Assembly: GCA_030424845.1 (NCBI GenBank)
Contig: JAUHWC010000001.1
Location: forward strand, 310,001-374,000
DNA: 64,000 bases
Origin: Alphaproteobacteria bacterium
Lineage (GTDB): Bacteria > Pseudomonadota > Alphaproteobacteria > Sphingomonadales > Sphingomonadaceae
Direction of reading: 5' to 3'
This document shows positions 53,150-62,323 of this stretch, one piece after another (positions within the stretch are counted from its first letter, which is position 1; each line of letters starts with the position of its first letter). The notes under the pieces were generated by a model. It saw only the letters and a program-made list of their open reading frames with translations. It searched no databases and was not told the DNA's origin. The position numbers were made by a program, and so were the translations under genes.

Positions 53150-54955
53150 TCAACCTGCGGGCTTTGCCGCATCCGTCCTGGGCGGTTCCACCGTGCGGAT
53201 ATGGACATCGCGCAGCTGGCGGGCGCTGACCTTGGACGGAGCGCCCATCATCAGGTCCTGCGCCTTCTGGTTCAACGGGAAGGCGATCACCTCGCGGATG
53301 TTCGGCTCGTCTGCCAGCAGCATCACGATACGGTCGATACCCGGCGCGGAGCCACCATGCGGCGGTGCTCCCAGCTTGAACGCCTCGATCATGCCGGAGA
53401 AGTTCGAATCCACGTCCTCCCTGCTGTAGCCGGCAATCTCGAACGCCTTGTACATGATGTCCGGACGGTGGTTACGAATGGCGCCCGAAGACAGCTCGTA
53501 GCCGTTGCAGACGATGTCATACTGCCAGGCAAGGATATCCAGCGGGTCCTGCGTTTCCAGCGCCTCCATCTCGCCCTGCGGCATGGAGAAGGGGTTGTGG
53601 CTGAAATCGACCTTCTTGGCTTCCTCGTCATATTCGAACATCGGGAAGTCGACGATCCAGCAGAACTTGAAGCAATCCTGCTCGATCAGCTCGAGGATCT
53701 CGCCGCAGCGGGTGCGTGCAGCACCGGCCAGCTTGGCGGCATCCTTTTCCTTGCCGGCAGCGAAGAACAGGCCGTCATTCTCGCCAAGGCCAAGCTCCTC
53801 ATAGAGCTTCGCCATGTTTTCAGGCCCGTGGTTCTTGGCAATCGGGCCGCCGAATTCACCGCCCTTGCGGGTGACATAGCCGAGTCCGGCAAAACCTTCC
53901 TTCTTCGACCAGTCATTCATGTCGTCGAAGAACTTGCGGCTCTTCTCATGCGTGTTGGGCGCAGGGATCGCGCGCACGACGCCGCCCGAACCGACGATCT
54001 TCTCGAAAATGCCGAAGCCGGATTTCTCGAAGTGGTGCGAGACATCGCTGATCACCAGCGGGTTGCGCAGGTCCGGCTTGTCCGTGCCGTACTTCAGCAT
54101 GGTCTCGGCATAGGGGATGCGCGGGAAGCTGCCTGCGGGCGTCACGCTATTGCCGCCCGAAAACTCCTCGAACACGCCGGCCAGCACCGGCTCGATGGCG
54201 TTGAACACGTCTTCCTGCGTGACGAAGCTCATCTCGAAGTCGAGCTGATAGAATTCCGGCGAGCGGTCAGCACGCAGGTCCTCGTCGCGGAAACAGGGTG
54301 CGATCTGGAAGTAGCGGTCAAACCCGGCAACCATCAGCAGCTGCTTGAACATCTGCGGCGCCTGCGGCAGCGCATAGAAGGTGCCCGGATGCAGGCGGCT
54401 GGGCACGATATAGTCGCGCGCGCCTTCGGGGCTGGATGCTGCCAGGATCGGCGTCTGGAACTCGGTGAAGCCCTGTTCCTGCATCCGGCGGCGCAAGGAC
54501 GAGATCACCTGCGAGCGCAGCATGATATTGCGGTGCATCGTCTCGCGGCGCAGGTCCACGAAGCGGTACTTGAGGCGGATGTCCTCCGGGTAATCCTGCT
54601 CGCCGGCCACCGGCAGGGGCAGTTCCTCGGCCTTGCTCTGCACCGTCACGGAACGGGCAAAGACCTCGATCTCGCCGGTCGGCAGGTTCGGGTTCACCGC
54701 TTCGGCATCGCGCGCCTTCACATCGCCATCGATGGTCACGACGCTTTCCAGCTTCAGCCCGTCCAGGATCGGCAGCGCGGGCGAGTCCTCGTCCGCAACG
54801 ATCTGGGTGATGCCGTAATGGTCGCGCAGGTCGACGAACAGCACGCCGCCGTGGTCGCGCTTGCGGTGGATCCAGCCGGACAGGCGGACGCTTTCGCCGA
54901 CATTGCCCTTGTCGAGGGCGGCGCAGGTATGGGTGCGATATGCGTGGACGGTCAT
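53150..54955 (-). CDS. aspS: Aspartyl-tRNA synthetase
   Basis: Class II synthetase charging tRNA-Asp, and possibly tRNA-Asn. The 601-residue protein has the anticodon-binding OB fold ([20 protein letters not shown]), motif 2 region ([20 protein letters not shown]) and motif 3 ([20 protein letters not shown]) and a GAD insertion. Length is that of the bacterial form. Divergent from rnd; the 264-base gap between them holds no other clear gene. Confidence 0.97.
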   Translation of the reverse strand: MTVHAYRTHTCAALDKGNVGESVRLSGWIHRKRDHGGVLFVDLRDHYGITQIVADEDSPALPILDGLKLESVVTIDGDVKARDAEAVNPNLPTGEIEVFARSVTVQSKAEELPLPVAGEQDYPEDIRLKYRFVDLRRETMHRNIMLRSQVISSLRRRMQEQGFTEFQTPILAASSPEGARDYIVPSRLHPGTFYALPQAPQMFKQLLMVAGFDRYFQIAPCFRDEDLRADRSPEFYQLDFEMSFVTQEDVFNAIEPVLAGVFEEFSGGNSVTPAGSFPRIPYAETMLKYGTDKPDLRNPLVISDVSHHFEKSGFGIFEKIVGSGGVVRAIPAPNTHEKSRKFFDDMNDWSKKEGFAGLGYVTRKGGEFGGPIAKNHGPENMAKLYEELGLGENDGLFFAAGKEKDAAKLAGAARTRCGEILELIEQDCFKFCWIVDFPMFEYDEEAKKVDFSHNPFSMPQGEMEALETQDPLDILAWQYDIVCNGYELSSGAIRNHRPDIMYKAFEIAGYSREDVDSNFSGMIEAFKLGAPPHGGSAPGIDRIVMLLADEPNIREVIAFPLNQKAQDLMMGAPSKVSARQLRDVHIRTVEPPRTDAAKPAG

Positions 54956-55219
54956 GGCGCTCGGTGTTCTTCGTCTTGGAAACAGGTGTTGCGGCGGTCC
55001 GGAACGTCCGCCTTCTCAAGCGGCGCGCTCTAGGCTGCGCGAGGCCGCAAAGCAACAGTCGAGCGATGATTGGTGGAATTCCGCCACAGGGCAATTGGCG
55101 GAAGATGGCTTGCAAGCTAAAGGCAGGGCGATCCCGGATGAAGAGTGCCGGGCGAAAACCCATGGCCCCTCGCGGGCCGCCGGGCGGTGAACCGCCCAAG
55201 CAGAAATGACGACCTGGAA

Positions 55220-56437
55220 ATGAAGATACATCCCCTGATTACCAAGACCAGTGAACTCGCCGACCTGTGCGAGCGGCTGGCAAAAAGCGAATTCGTGTGC
55301 GTCGACACCGAATTCATGCGCGAAAACACCTACTATCCGTTGCTGTGCCTGGTGCAGATCGGCAATGAGGAGGAAGCCGCCGCGATCGACCCGCTGGCTG
55401 ACGGCATCGACCTTGAACCGCTGCTGGACCTGCTGTGCGAGAACGAGGACGTGCTCAAGATCTTCCATGCCGGCGGGCAGGATGTGGAGATCATCTACAA
55501 TCTCACCGGCAAGACACCGCACCCCATCTTCGACACGCAGATCGCGATGATGGCGATCAGCCAGAGCGAGCAGATCGGCTATGCCAACCTCGTCGAAAGC
55601 TGGTTGAACAAGACCATCGACAAGGGTGCTCGCTTTACCGACTGGAGCCGCCGTCCGCTGACCGAGCGGCAGATCGAATACGCCATTGGCGATGTTACAT
55701 ATCTTGCCAAGATTTTCCCGAAAATCCTTGAAAAGCTTATCAAGACCGGGCGCGGCATGTGGCTTAACGCGGAGATGGAAAAGCTTGCCGACCCGGCCAA
55801 TTATGCGAACGACATTGACGTGGCGTGGCGCCGCATCCGGGCTCCCGGCCGCAATCCGCAGGTGCTTGGAAGGCTGAAGGCGCTGGCCGCCTGGCGGGAA
55901 ACCGAAGCGCAGGACAAGGACATCCCGCGCGGCCGCATCATCCGCGACGAGACCATGGCCGACCTCGCCAGCCATCCGCCCAAGAAGCAGGCCGACCTGG
56001 CCAAGGTGCGCGGCCTGTCGCAGGCGTGGAAGGACAATGACATCGGCAAGCGCCTGATGCGCGTGCTCAAGAATGCCGAACCGCTTTCAGACACCGAAAT
56101 GCCCGAAAAGCCCAAGCGCGGCGCACCGCTGGGAAAGGAAGGCGCGCTGGTGGCGGACCTCCTCAAGCTGCTGTTGAAGATCCGCAGCCGCGAGATCGAC
56201 GTGGCCGCGCGCCTGCTGACCAAGTCCGACGAGCTGGAGGCGCTTGCCGCCGGCGTGCGCGACCTGGCGATCCTCGAGGGCTGGCGCTACGAGGTTTTCG
56301 GCAAGGATGCGCTGGAACTCGTCGAAGGCAAGCTCGCCTTCGCCGTCGAGAAGGGGCGACTCAAGATGACCCACATCGACGATGTTGCCAATGGCGGCGC
56401 CTCCGTCCACGCAGTGCAGGCAGACGCCGCGGAATGA
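55220..56437 (+). CDS. rnd: Ribonuclease D
   Basis: 3'-5' exoribonuclease for tRNA 3' trimming and RNA turnover. The 405-residue protein has the DEDD-type exonuclease core: Exo I CVDTEFMRENTYYPLLCLVQ, FHAGGQDVEIIY, TDWSRRPLTERQIEYAIGDV, and a C-terminal HRDC domain (WRETEAQDKDIPRGRII). ATG 55220 is preceded by weak spacing only; an in-frame extension upstream to 55145 lacks support. It overlaps oxyR by 4 bases. Confidence 0.95.
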   Translation: MKIHPLITKTSELADLCERLAKSEFVCVDTEFMRENTYYPLLCLVQIGNEEEAAAIDPLADGIDLEPLLDLLCENEDVLKIFHAGGQDVEIIYNLTGKTPHPIFDTQIAMMAISQSEQIGYANLVESWLNKTIDKGARFTDWSRRPLTERQIEYAIGDVTYLAKIFPKILEKLIKTGRGMWLNAEMEKLADPANYANDIDVAWRRIRAPGRNPQVLGRLKALAAWRETEAQDKDIPRGRIIRDETMADLASHPPKKQADLAKVRGLSQAWKDNDIGKRLMRVLKNAEPLSDTEMPEKPKRGAPLGKEGALVADLLKLLLKIRSREIDVAARLLTKSDELEALAAGVRDLAILEGWRYEVFGKDALELVEGKLAFAVEKGRLKMTHIDDVANGGASVHAVQADAAE

Positions 56438-57330
56438 GCACCTACCTGCCCACCATCAAGCAGCTGCAATACCTGGTTGCGCTGCATGAGCACGGGCATT
56501 TCGGAAAGGCGGCCGAGGCTAGCTTCGTTTCGCAAAGCACCCTGTCCGCCGGGATTCGCGAACTTGAATCGCTCCTGGGCGTGACACTGGTCGAACGCAG
56601 CCGCCGCGTGGTGCGCTTTACCCCGCTGGGCAACCAGGTGGTCGACAAGGCGCATCGCCTGTTGCGCGAGGCGGAGGAACTGTCCGACCTCGTCCAGGCT
56701 GCCGGCAAACCCCTGTCGGGCGAGCTTCGCATGAGCGTGATCCCCACCATCGCGCCCTTCCTGTTGCCGCGCATCCTGCCGCGCCTGCGCAAGGAACGCC
56801 CGCAGTTGAAGTTGTTCCTGCGCGAGGAAACATCCGATCATGCGGTGGAATCGCTTCATCACGGGCGCGCGGATTGCGTTCTGCTCGCCCTGCCCTTCGC
56901 TACCGGCGAAGTGGACAGCGAGACGATCTGCGAGGACCAGTTGTTTGTGGCCTTCCCGAAGGATGACCCGCGCGATCCGCCCGAGGAGATCCCCCCGAGC
57001 ATGATCGACGAAGGGCGGCTCATGCTGCTGGAAGACGGACATTGCCTCAAGGAACACGCGCTTGCCGCCTGCAACCGCCCGGAGATGCGCGCCAGCGCCA
57101 CCATGATCGGGACCAGCCTGCACACGCTGGTACAAATGGTCGATAACGGGCTTGGCCTCACCATGCTGCCCCAGATGGCGATCGATGCGGGGATCCTGCA
57201 CGAGACCAACGTCGTCGCCCGTCCGCTGAAAGGCAGGCACACCAGCCGCGAGATCGCGCTGATCTGGCGCCAGAATTCACCGCGGGGCGAGGAATTTAGG
57301 CTGCTGGCAGAGGAGCTGCGGGCGGGTTAG
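56434..57330 (+). CDS. oxyR: LysR-family hydrogen-peroxide regulator OxyR
   Basis: A 298-residue LysR-type regulator. The N-terminal winged helix reads LQYLVALHEHGHFGKAAEAS and SQSTLSAGIRELESLLGV. The redox-sensing cysteines are Cys204 and Cys213 in DGHCLKEHALAAC, with the same nine-residue spacing as E. coli Cys199/Cys208, so peroxide sensing by disulfide is expected. The start overlaps the rnd stop (ATGA). Likely targets, such as a peroxiredoxin, are not adjacent and are not shown by sequence. Confidence 0.95.
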   Translation: MSTYLPTIKQLQYLVALHEHGHFGKAAEASFVSQSTLSAGIRELESLLGVTLVERSRRVVRFTPLGNQVVDKAHRLLREAEELSDLVQAAGKPLSGELRMSVIPTIAPFLLPRILPRLRKERPQLKLFLREETSDHAVESLHHGRADCVLLALPFATGEVDSETICEDQLFVAFPKDDPRDPPEEIPPSMIDEGRLMLLEDGHCLKEHALAACNRPEMRASATMIGTSLHTLVQMVDNGLGLTMLPQMAIDAGILHETNVVARPLKGRHTSREIALIWRQNSPRGEEFRLLAEELRAG

Positions 57331-57341
57331 CTCGACAGGCG

Positions 57342-57608
57342 ATGAGCGCCATCGTCCTTATTCTTGCCGTCGCCAGCGGGATCGCTGCCGGATTTGGCCA
57401 AATCGGCCTGTGGTGGGCTTTTGCAATCGCGCTCGCTTCAGCGGTGCTCGGCCCGGTTGAAGACGAAGGTTGGCGCCCGCTGGTGGCCAGATACTGGAAG
57501 AACCGGGAATTCGGGAACCTTGCCCGCCTGTGCCTTGCGGGATTCATCCCCTACGCAGTGGGTTGCGGACTGGCCTATCTGGTCGCGCGGGCGATCTCCG
57601 GCAGCTGA
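57342..57608 (+). CDS. Small membrane protein of unknown function
   Basis: An 88-residue protein with two to three hydrophobic segments (IVLILAVASGIAAGFGQIGL, WWAFAIALASAVLGP, LAGFIPYAVGCGLAYLVARA) and a charged loop between them. It starts 12 bases after oxyR and may be co-transcribed with it. No known family. Confidence 0.65.
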   Translation: MSAIVLILAVASGIAAGFGQIGLWWAFAIALASAVLGPVEDEGWRPLVARYWKNREFGNLARLCLAGFIPYAVGCGLAYLVARAISGS

Positions 57609-57610
57609 CT

Positions 57611-57682
57611 TTAAGCCAAATGCTTCAAGCCGACCCGCAGGTAATCCCGGCCGGTCACGACCGATATGATCGCGGTGTAGCA
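57611..57682 (-). pseudogene. 3' remnant of a pgsA-like gene
   Basis: Read on the minus strand, about 22 codons ending at TAA 57611 encode YTAIISVVTGRDYLRVGLKH-LA. That closely matches the last residues of the intact pgsA at 59439 (WAAAILTLATGWDYLRVGLR-HMD), and the nucleotide match is also high (GCCGAC-CGCAGGTAATCCC-GCCGGTC). No start or CDP-alcohol motif remains upstream. It looks like the tail of a second phosphatidyltransferase gene, left after duplication, insertion or decay. Confidence 0.55.
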
Positions 57683-57749
57683 AGGAATAAACACAGGCCA
57701 GAACCGCCCGTAAAACCCTTGCTTAAGACCTCGGCGTTAACCTTGTCCG

Positions 57750-59429
57750 ATGGTCAAGGCGGCACTCATCCTTGCATATCTGGCGTGCGACTGGCGCACG
57801 GTGATCGCGCGGCTCGATTCCCTCGGGCTGTCGCCAATGCTCGTGCTGTTCCTCGCCCTCTACGCGATCATGGCCGCATCGCTGTTTCTTGCCGCCCAGA
57901 TCCGGCAGACCTGGCTGCGCGTGGCTCTCGCGCTGCTGTTCGCGACAGGATCGATCTACCAGCAGGCCTTTGAATGGACGACAGGCGGAGCACTGACCTA
58001 TGAGGCGTTTCTCAACCTCTACCATTCCTCAAGCCATGCAGGCGAAGCCTTTGCCCAGCACGGACATGTCTTGCTCAAGGTGGTACCCTTCGCTGCGCTG
58101 CTGTTCCTCGGCATAGCCCTGCCCGCGCGCAACCCGCGATTTCCGGCCAAGCTGGCAATTGCCGCGCCTTTCCTTGCCATCGGATTGCTAGCCGGCCTGC
58201 TCTACGTCCGGGGAGGGGAAGGCTCGCGCGGCTTGCCGGCGGCGCTGCCCCCGGTGGCTTTCGCCGGTTTCCTCTCCGCGCAGGAAGTGTTCACCGATCA
58301 CGGTGAACGCAAGGACGTGACGTTGGCCCGCATCGGCAATCCCATGACGCAGGATATCGTCCTGCTCGTCGATGAAAGCGTCAGCGGCAATTACCTCGAC
58401 ATCAACAACAGCCAGGGCGTGCGATCCGGCCTGCTGGACCCGCCTGATGGCGTGAGACTGGTCAATTTCGGCTATGCCGCAGCGATCCACACCTGCAGTG
58501 CCAATACCAATGCGGTGCTGCGCCATGGCGGCACGCGCAAGACATACCAGCAGGCGCTCGAAAGCCATCCTTCGATCTGGGCTTGTGCCCGCGAGGTCGG
58601 CCTGCGCACCGTCTACATCGACGCGCAACTGGCTGACGGCGAGTTGCAGAACCTGATGACGCCGGAGGAACGCGCTGAGATAGACGATCTGGTGCAACTC
58701 GGCGATACGCCGCCGCTTGAACGGGACATGGAGGTGGCCCGCATGCTGGCCGAGCGGATCAACAACGGCCGGCCGGAGTTCATTTTCGTGAACAAGGTGG
58801 GCGCGCATTTCCCCATCCAGGACAAGTATCCCGATGAATTCATGCGCTACCAGCCGGTGATGGAGCGCGGGAGCACGGGCCTCGTCAGTTGGACAAGCGA
58901 CCGCACCGGCTTCAACGGCACACCGCCCGAATGGGTGGAATATCGCAATTCCTACCGCAACACGCTGTTGTGGAACGTGGGCGAGTTCTTCGACCGGCTG
59001 CTGCCGTCAGCCAATCTGGGCAATGCCACCATCATCTACACCTCCGATCACGGGCAGAACCTGCATGAAAGAGGCGATCCCGGAAACAACACCCATTGCG
59101 GCGCCCAGGTCAGCTCGCAGGAGGAAGGGCTGGTGCCTCTGGTGGTGATCGAGGGCGAAGCCGGCACAACGCTGGACTGGCAGCAGCACCTTTCCGAAAC
59201 GCGCAACGGCCTCAGCCATTTCCGCATCTTTCCCACGCTGCTTGCCCTGATGGGTTACGATCGCGAGGCGGCCCGCCCCTTCTATGGCCCTGCCCTGGAC
59301 GAATCCGGACCGGACGATTTCTCCTTCAACGTGGTGTTCCACAATTACCTGGGCCGCGAACCGCAGTTCCGCACCATCGACCGCGAGGAAATCGTCGATC
59401 CGCCAATGAGCGATTTCACCGGAAAGTGA
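57750..59429 (+). CDS. EptA-like sulfatase-fold membrane transferase
   Basis: A 559-residue protein with four to five N-terminal membrane helices (to about residue 155) and a periplasmic alkaline-phosphatase/sulfatase-fold domain. Metal-site motifs are visible: DIVLLVDESVSGNYLDIN, HTCSANTNAVLRHGG (likely nucleophile Thr region), FIFVNKVGAHFPIQDKYP and IIYTSDHGQNLHERG. This layout is that of phosphoethanolamine transferases that modify envelope lipids or glycans. It has no leader partner and is bracketed by pgsA and a pgsA-tail remnant. Alternatively it is a related phosphoglycerol transferase. Confidence 0.8.
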   Translation: MVKAALILAYLACDWRTVIARLDSLGLSPMLVLFLALYAIMAASLFLAAQIRQTWLRVALALLFATGSIYQQAFEWTTGGALTYEAFLNLYHSSSHAGEAFAQHGHVLLKVVPFAALLFLGIALPARNPRFPAKLAIAAPFLAIGLLAGLLYVRGGEGSRGLPAALPPVAFAGFLSAQEVFTDHGERKDVTLARIGNPMTQDIVLLVDESVSGNYLDINNSQGVRSGLLDPPDGVRLVNFGYAAAIHTCSANTNAVLRHGGTRKTYQQALESHPSIWACAREVGLRTVYIDAQLADGELQNLMTPEERAEIDDLVQLGDTPPLERDMEVARMLAERINNGRPEFIFVNKVGAHFPIQDKYPDEFMRYQPVMERGSTGLVSWTSDRTGFNGTPPEWVEYRNSYRNTLLWNVGEFFDRLLPSANLGNATIIYTSDHGQNLHERGDPGNNTHCGAQVSSQEEGLVPLVVIEGEAGTTLDWQQHLSETRNGLSHFRIFPTLLALMGYDREAARPFYGPALDESGPDDFSFNVVFHNYLGREPQFRTIDREEIVDPPMSDFTGK

Positions 59430-59438
59430 CCGGCCGCG

Positions 59439-60032
59439 TCAGTCCATGTGCCTGAGGCCGACGCGCAGGTAATCCCAGCCGGTCGCCAGCGTCAGGATCG
59501 CCGCCGCCCAAAGCGTGAGCAGGCCAACGACGTGCGGCACGTTGTGAACCACGCCAGTCAGCGCGAATGTCCAGTCCGGCAAGCCCTGCCCCAGGATCAG
59601 CGAGCCCAGTGCGATCAGCTGGAAGGTGGTCTTCCACTTGGCCAGCTTGCTCACCGGCACGGATACCTGCAACGGCCCGAGGAATTCGCGCAGGCCCGAC
59701 ACCGCAATCTCGCGGATAAGGATGATCATTCCCGCAATCACGTGGGCATCGCCCGCATAGGGTCCGCGAAGCACCCCCATCGCGGTAAGAACGAGGATGA
59801 CGGATACAACCATGATCTTGTCGGCAATCGGATCAAGGAAAATGCCGAGCCGCGAGACCTTGCCGCTCTGGCGCGCCAGCATGCCGTCGAAATAGTCGGT
59901 TATGCCCATCAGGCAGTAGAGGGCAAAGGCCCAGAGATAACCCGCCGTCCAGCCGGGCCACCACAGGAGCGCCGCCAGCAGCGGGATCATCGCAATGCGC
60001 GAAAGGGTCAGGATGTTCGGCAAGGTCAACAT
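59439..60032 (-). CDS. pgsA: CDP-diacylglycerol--glycerol-3-phosphate 3-phosphatidyltransferase
   Basis: Makes phosphatidylglycerol phosphate in the membrane. The 197-residue protein has about four to five membrane helices and the CDP-alcohol transferase motif DYFDGMLARQSGKVSRLGIF followed by LDPIADK. ATG 60032 gives the family start (MLTLPNILTLSRIAMIP); an in-frame ATG-like codon at 60041 adds 3 residues. Its C-terminal codons have a near-duplicate at 57611-57682. Confidence 0.95.
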   Translation of the reverse strand: MLTLPNILTLSRIAMIPLLAALLWWPGWTAGYLWAFALYCLMGITDYFDGMLARQSGKVSRLGIFLDPIADKIMVVSVILVLTAMGVLRGPYAGDAHVIAGMIILIREIAVSGLREFLGPLQVSVPVSKLAKWKTTFQLIALGSLILGQGLPDWTFALTGVVHNVPHVVGLLTLWAAAILTLATGWDYLRVGLRHMD

Positions 60033-60152
60033 GCTGCACAAGCCCTAGTCCCAATTTGCCCGGTAAAAAAGCGCACATTGCTTGCTTGTTCACTGTGTCG
60101 GGTTATGGCGGGGCAACCAGATGGCATCAGCCAAGGCTGCACGAAGGCATTC

Positions 60153-61475
60153 ATGCTCACTTCCACCCACTTGCTGAAGCAGCGGCGTTTCGCGCCCTTG
60201 TTCGCCACGCAGCTGCTCAATGCGTTCAATGATAACCTCTACAAGAACGCGATGGTGCTGTTCGTGGTCTATTCGGTCTACAATTCGGCCGAGGCGGAAA
60301 CGGTGTTCAGCGGGGTGGCATCGGCGGTCTTCATCCTGCCTTTCTTCATCCTCTCGGCGCTTGCAGGACAGCTGGCCGATATGCGCGACAAGGCAATGAT
60401 CATCCGCAGGGTCAAGGCGGCCGAAATCGCAATCATGACCGTCGGCGGCGTGGGCCTGACCCTTGCATGGATGGGCATGATGACGGAGCTTGTGGCGATC
60501 CCGCTGATGATGATCGCGCTCTTCGCCATGGGCGTGCACTCCACATTCTTCGGGCCGATCAAGTATGCCATCCTTCCACAACACCTGAAGAAGGACGAAG
60601 TGCTTGCCGGCACCGGCCTGGTGGAGGCCGGCACCTATATTGCCATCATGGGCGGCACGATCCTGGCGGGCTTCGTGGATGTGGAGGTGGCCGCCCTCTT
60701 GGTCATCGCGATTGCCGTGATCGGCTATCTCACCAGCCGCCATGTCCCCGAGGCACCACCCTTCGTGAAAGGGCAACCGATCGACCGGAACATCATCCGT
60801 TCGTCCATCGCGCTGGTGCGCAACACGCTCCACAACCGCGAGGTGTTCTACGCCATCATGGCGATCAGCTTCTTCTGGACCATCGGCGCGGTGCTGTTCA
60901 TCCAGTTTCCGCCCCTCGCCAAGAACGTGCTGATGGCAGACAAGCCCGTGGCCAGCCTGTTCCTGGTGGTCTTTTCGATTGGCGTGGCACTGGGCTCGGT
61001 GGCGATCAACGCGCTGCTCAAGGGCAATGTCTCGGCGCGCTATGCCCCTGCTTCGGTAATCGTGATGGGGATCATGGTCGCGATCTTCTACGTCATCTGC
61101 CGCGTCTGGGAAGGCCAGCAGCATGGCGAGGAACTGCTTGGCGTGGCTCAATTCATCGCGGAACCGATGGCCCCGCTGGTGCTTCTGGCCCTGCTCCTGA
61201 TCGCCATTTTCGGCGGCATGTTCGTTGTGCCGCTCTATGCCTTCCTGACCACCAAGGTCGATCCCAGCGAGGCAAGCCGCACCGTGGCGGCAAACAACAT
61301 CGTCAATTCAGGGGCAATGGTGGGCGGTTCGGTGCTCGCCCTCGGCCTCAGCGCAGCAGGCGTGCCGTTGGTCGAGCAATTGTTGCTGAGCGCCGCCATG
61401 TGCGTGATTTCGGCATGGCTCGGATGGAAACTCTATGCCGCGGAAAAGGCCGTGGCAGCGGAAGCTGCCGGATAG
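60153..61475 (+). CDS. LplT-like major facilitator (lysophospholipid transporter family)
   Basis: A 440-residue MFS protein with about 12 helices. The N-terminal QLLNAFNDNLYKNAMVLFVV matches the LplT/YgeD signature (NAFNDN), and STFFGPIKYAILPQHLKKDE with AGTGLVEAGTYIAIMGGTIL is also typical. The E. coli homologue flips lysophosphatidylethanolamine across the inner membrane and pairs with an acyltransferase; no such partner is adjacent here. ATG 60153 has GAAGG upstream; longer readings cover the antisense of pgsA and are not real. Confidence 0.88.
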   Translation: MLTSTHLLKQRRFAPLFATQLLNAFNDNLYKNAMVLFVVYSVYNSAEAETVFSGVASAVFILPFFILSALAGQLADMRDKAMIIRRVKAAEIAIMTVGGVGLTLAWMGMMTELVAIPLMMIALFAMGVHSTFFGPIKYAILPQHLKKDEVLAGTGLVEAGTYIAIMGGTILAGFVDVEVAALLVIAIAVIGYLTSRHVPEAPPFVKGQPIDRNIIRSSIALVRNTLHNREVFYAIMAISFFWTIGAVLFIQFPPLAKNVLMADKPVASLFLVVFSIGVALGSVAINALLKGNVSARYAPASVIVMGIMVAIFYVICRVWEGQQHGEELLGVAQFIAEPMAPLVLLALLLIAIFGGMFVVPLYAFLTTKVDPSEASRTVAANNIVNSGAMVGGSVLALGLSAAGVPLVEQLLLSAAMCVISAWLGWKLYAAEKAVAAEAAG

Positions 61476-61477
61476 GC

Positions 61478-61678
61478 TCAGGCGATGAAGGCCGTGACCG
61501 CCAGGAAGCAGGCGATGTAGCTGGCGGCAAACTGCCGTGCATCATTGGCATCAAGGCCGAAATTCAGCCGCCAGCTGCGGCGGTTTTCCACATCGTCCAC
61601 CGCGCGCGCTCCCATCGGCAGCGAAGCCCTGAACGGGTGGCGGGCGGATTCATCGGTCAGAACAAGTGCGCGTCTCAT
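61478..61678 (-). CDS. Small protein with C-terminal membrane helix
   Basis: A 66-residue protein starting at ATG 61678: a basic, soluble N-terminal part (MRRALVLTDESARHPFRASL, NRRSWRLNFGLDANDA) followed by a C-terminal hydrophobic segment (AASYIACFLAVTAFIA). I recall similar small proteins in sphingomonads but cannot name a family. A CtrA-like site sits 12 bases upstream of the start. It converges with the LplT-like gene, ending 2 bases from it. Confidence 0.6.
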   Translation of the reverse strand: MRRALVLTDESARHPFRASLPMGARAVDDVENRRSWRLNFGLDANDARQFAASYIACFLAVTAFIA

Positions 61679-61689
61679 GAGTCGCGGTG

Positions 61690-61706
61690 TTAACGGAATG
61701 GTAACC
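61690..61706. promoter_or_regulatory. Possible CtrA-binding site (one mismatch)
   Basis: Read on the minus strand the bases give GTTAC-CATTCCG-TTAAC, close to the CtrA consensus TTAA-N7-TTAAC with one mismatch. It is 12-28 bases upstream of the small gene at 61678. Sequence-only prediction. Confidence 0.3.
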
Positions 61707-61790
61707 ATTGGCGATTGGCGTTTTGCGCCATGTCCACAGTCGGGACAGGTTGCCCTCGCCCCCGCGCTGCACTGCCGCGACCCAAGCTGT

Positions 61791-62213
61791 TCAGCCGGCG
61801 GGCTTCTTGGCCAGTTCGCAGATGTAATCCCATTCCTGCGGCGTGATTTCGGCGACGGAAAGGCGTGACAAGCGCACCAGCTCGATGCCTTCAAGCTTTG
61901 GATCGGCCTTGATTTCGGCAAGGGTGACGGGCCGTTCCAGCGCGCGCACCGGCTTGATGTAGACCGTTGCCCACTTGCCTTCCGGATCAGTCGGGTCGGT
62001 GATCCCGTTGCGGGTGATTTCCGCAATGCCGACAATCTCCTTGCCGGTCACAGAATGATAGTAGAACGCCTTGTCGCCAACTTCCATCGCCCGCATATTG
62101 TTGCTGGCGCGGTGGTTGCGCACCCCGTCCCACACGGTTTCGCCTTCCTTGACGAGATCATCCCAGCCGTATTTTTCAGGTTCGGACTTCATCAGCCAGA
62201 AACGCGCCACCAA
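61791..62213 (-). CDS. EVE-domain protein
   Basis: A 140-residue EVE (PUA-like) domain with the family motifs FWLMKSEPEKYGWDDL, WDGVRNHRASNNMRAMEVGD, FYYHSVTGKEIVGIAEI and WATVYIKPVRALERPVTLAE. EVE domains bind modified DNA or RNA bases, and stand-alone bacterial copies are widespread but uncharacterised. No restriction gene is adjacent. Confidence 0.92.
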   Translation of the reverse strand: MVARFWLMKSEPEKYGWDDLVKEGETVWDGVRNHRASNNMRAMEVGDKAFYYHSVTGKEIVGIAEITRNGITDPTDPEGKWATVYIKPVRALERPVTLAEIKADPKLEGIELVRLSRLSVAEITPQEWDYICELAKKPAG

Positions 62214-62263
62214 TCATTCTCCCTTGTCACATGCCAGCCCCGCCGGGCGGCTGCCCGGCGGCA

Positions 62264-62280
62264 TTAACCGAAAATTGAAC
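62264..62280. promoter_or_regulatory. Possible CtrA-like site upstream of the GGDEF-EAL gene
   Basis: TTAA-CCGAAAA-TTGAAC resembles the CtrA consensus TTAA-N7-TTAAC with one mismatch, about 45 bases before the GGDEF-EAL start. Cyclic-di-GMP genes belong to CtrA regulons in several alphaproteobacteria. Prediction only. Confidence 0.25.
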
Positions 62281-62323
62281 ATGTTTTCGCATAAGGCACC
62301 GCAGGCTTAGGGGACAATCCGTT

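Noticed and set aside
53036-55033. 665-codon plus-strand frame
   Set aside because: Antisense of aspS and the TPR-like protein.
59448-60152. Long upstream extension of the LplT-like frame
   Set aside because: It is the antisense of pgsA; the transporter starts at ATG 60153 with a ribosome-binding site.
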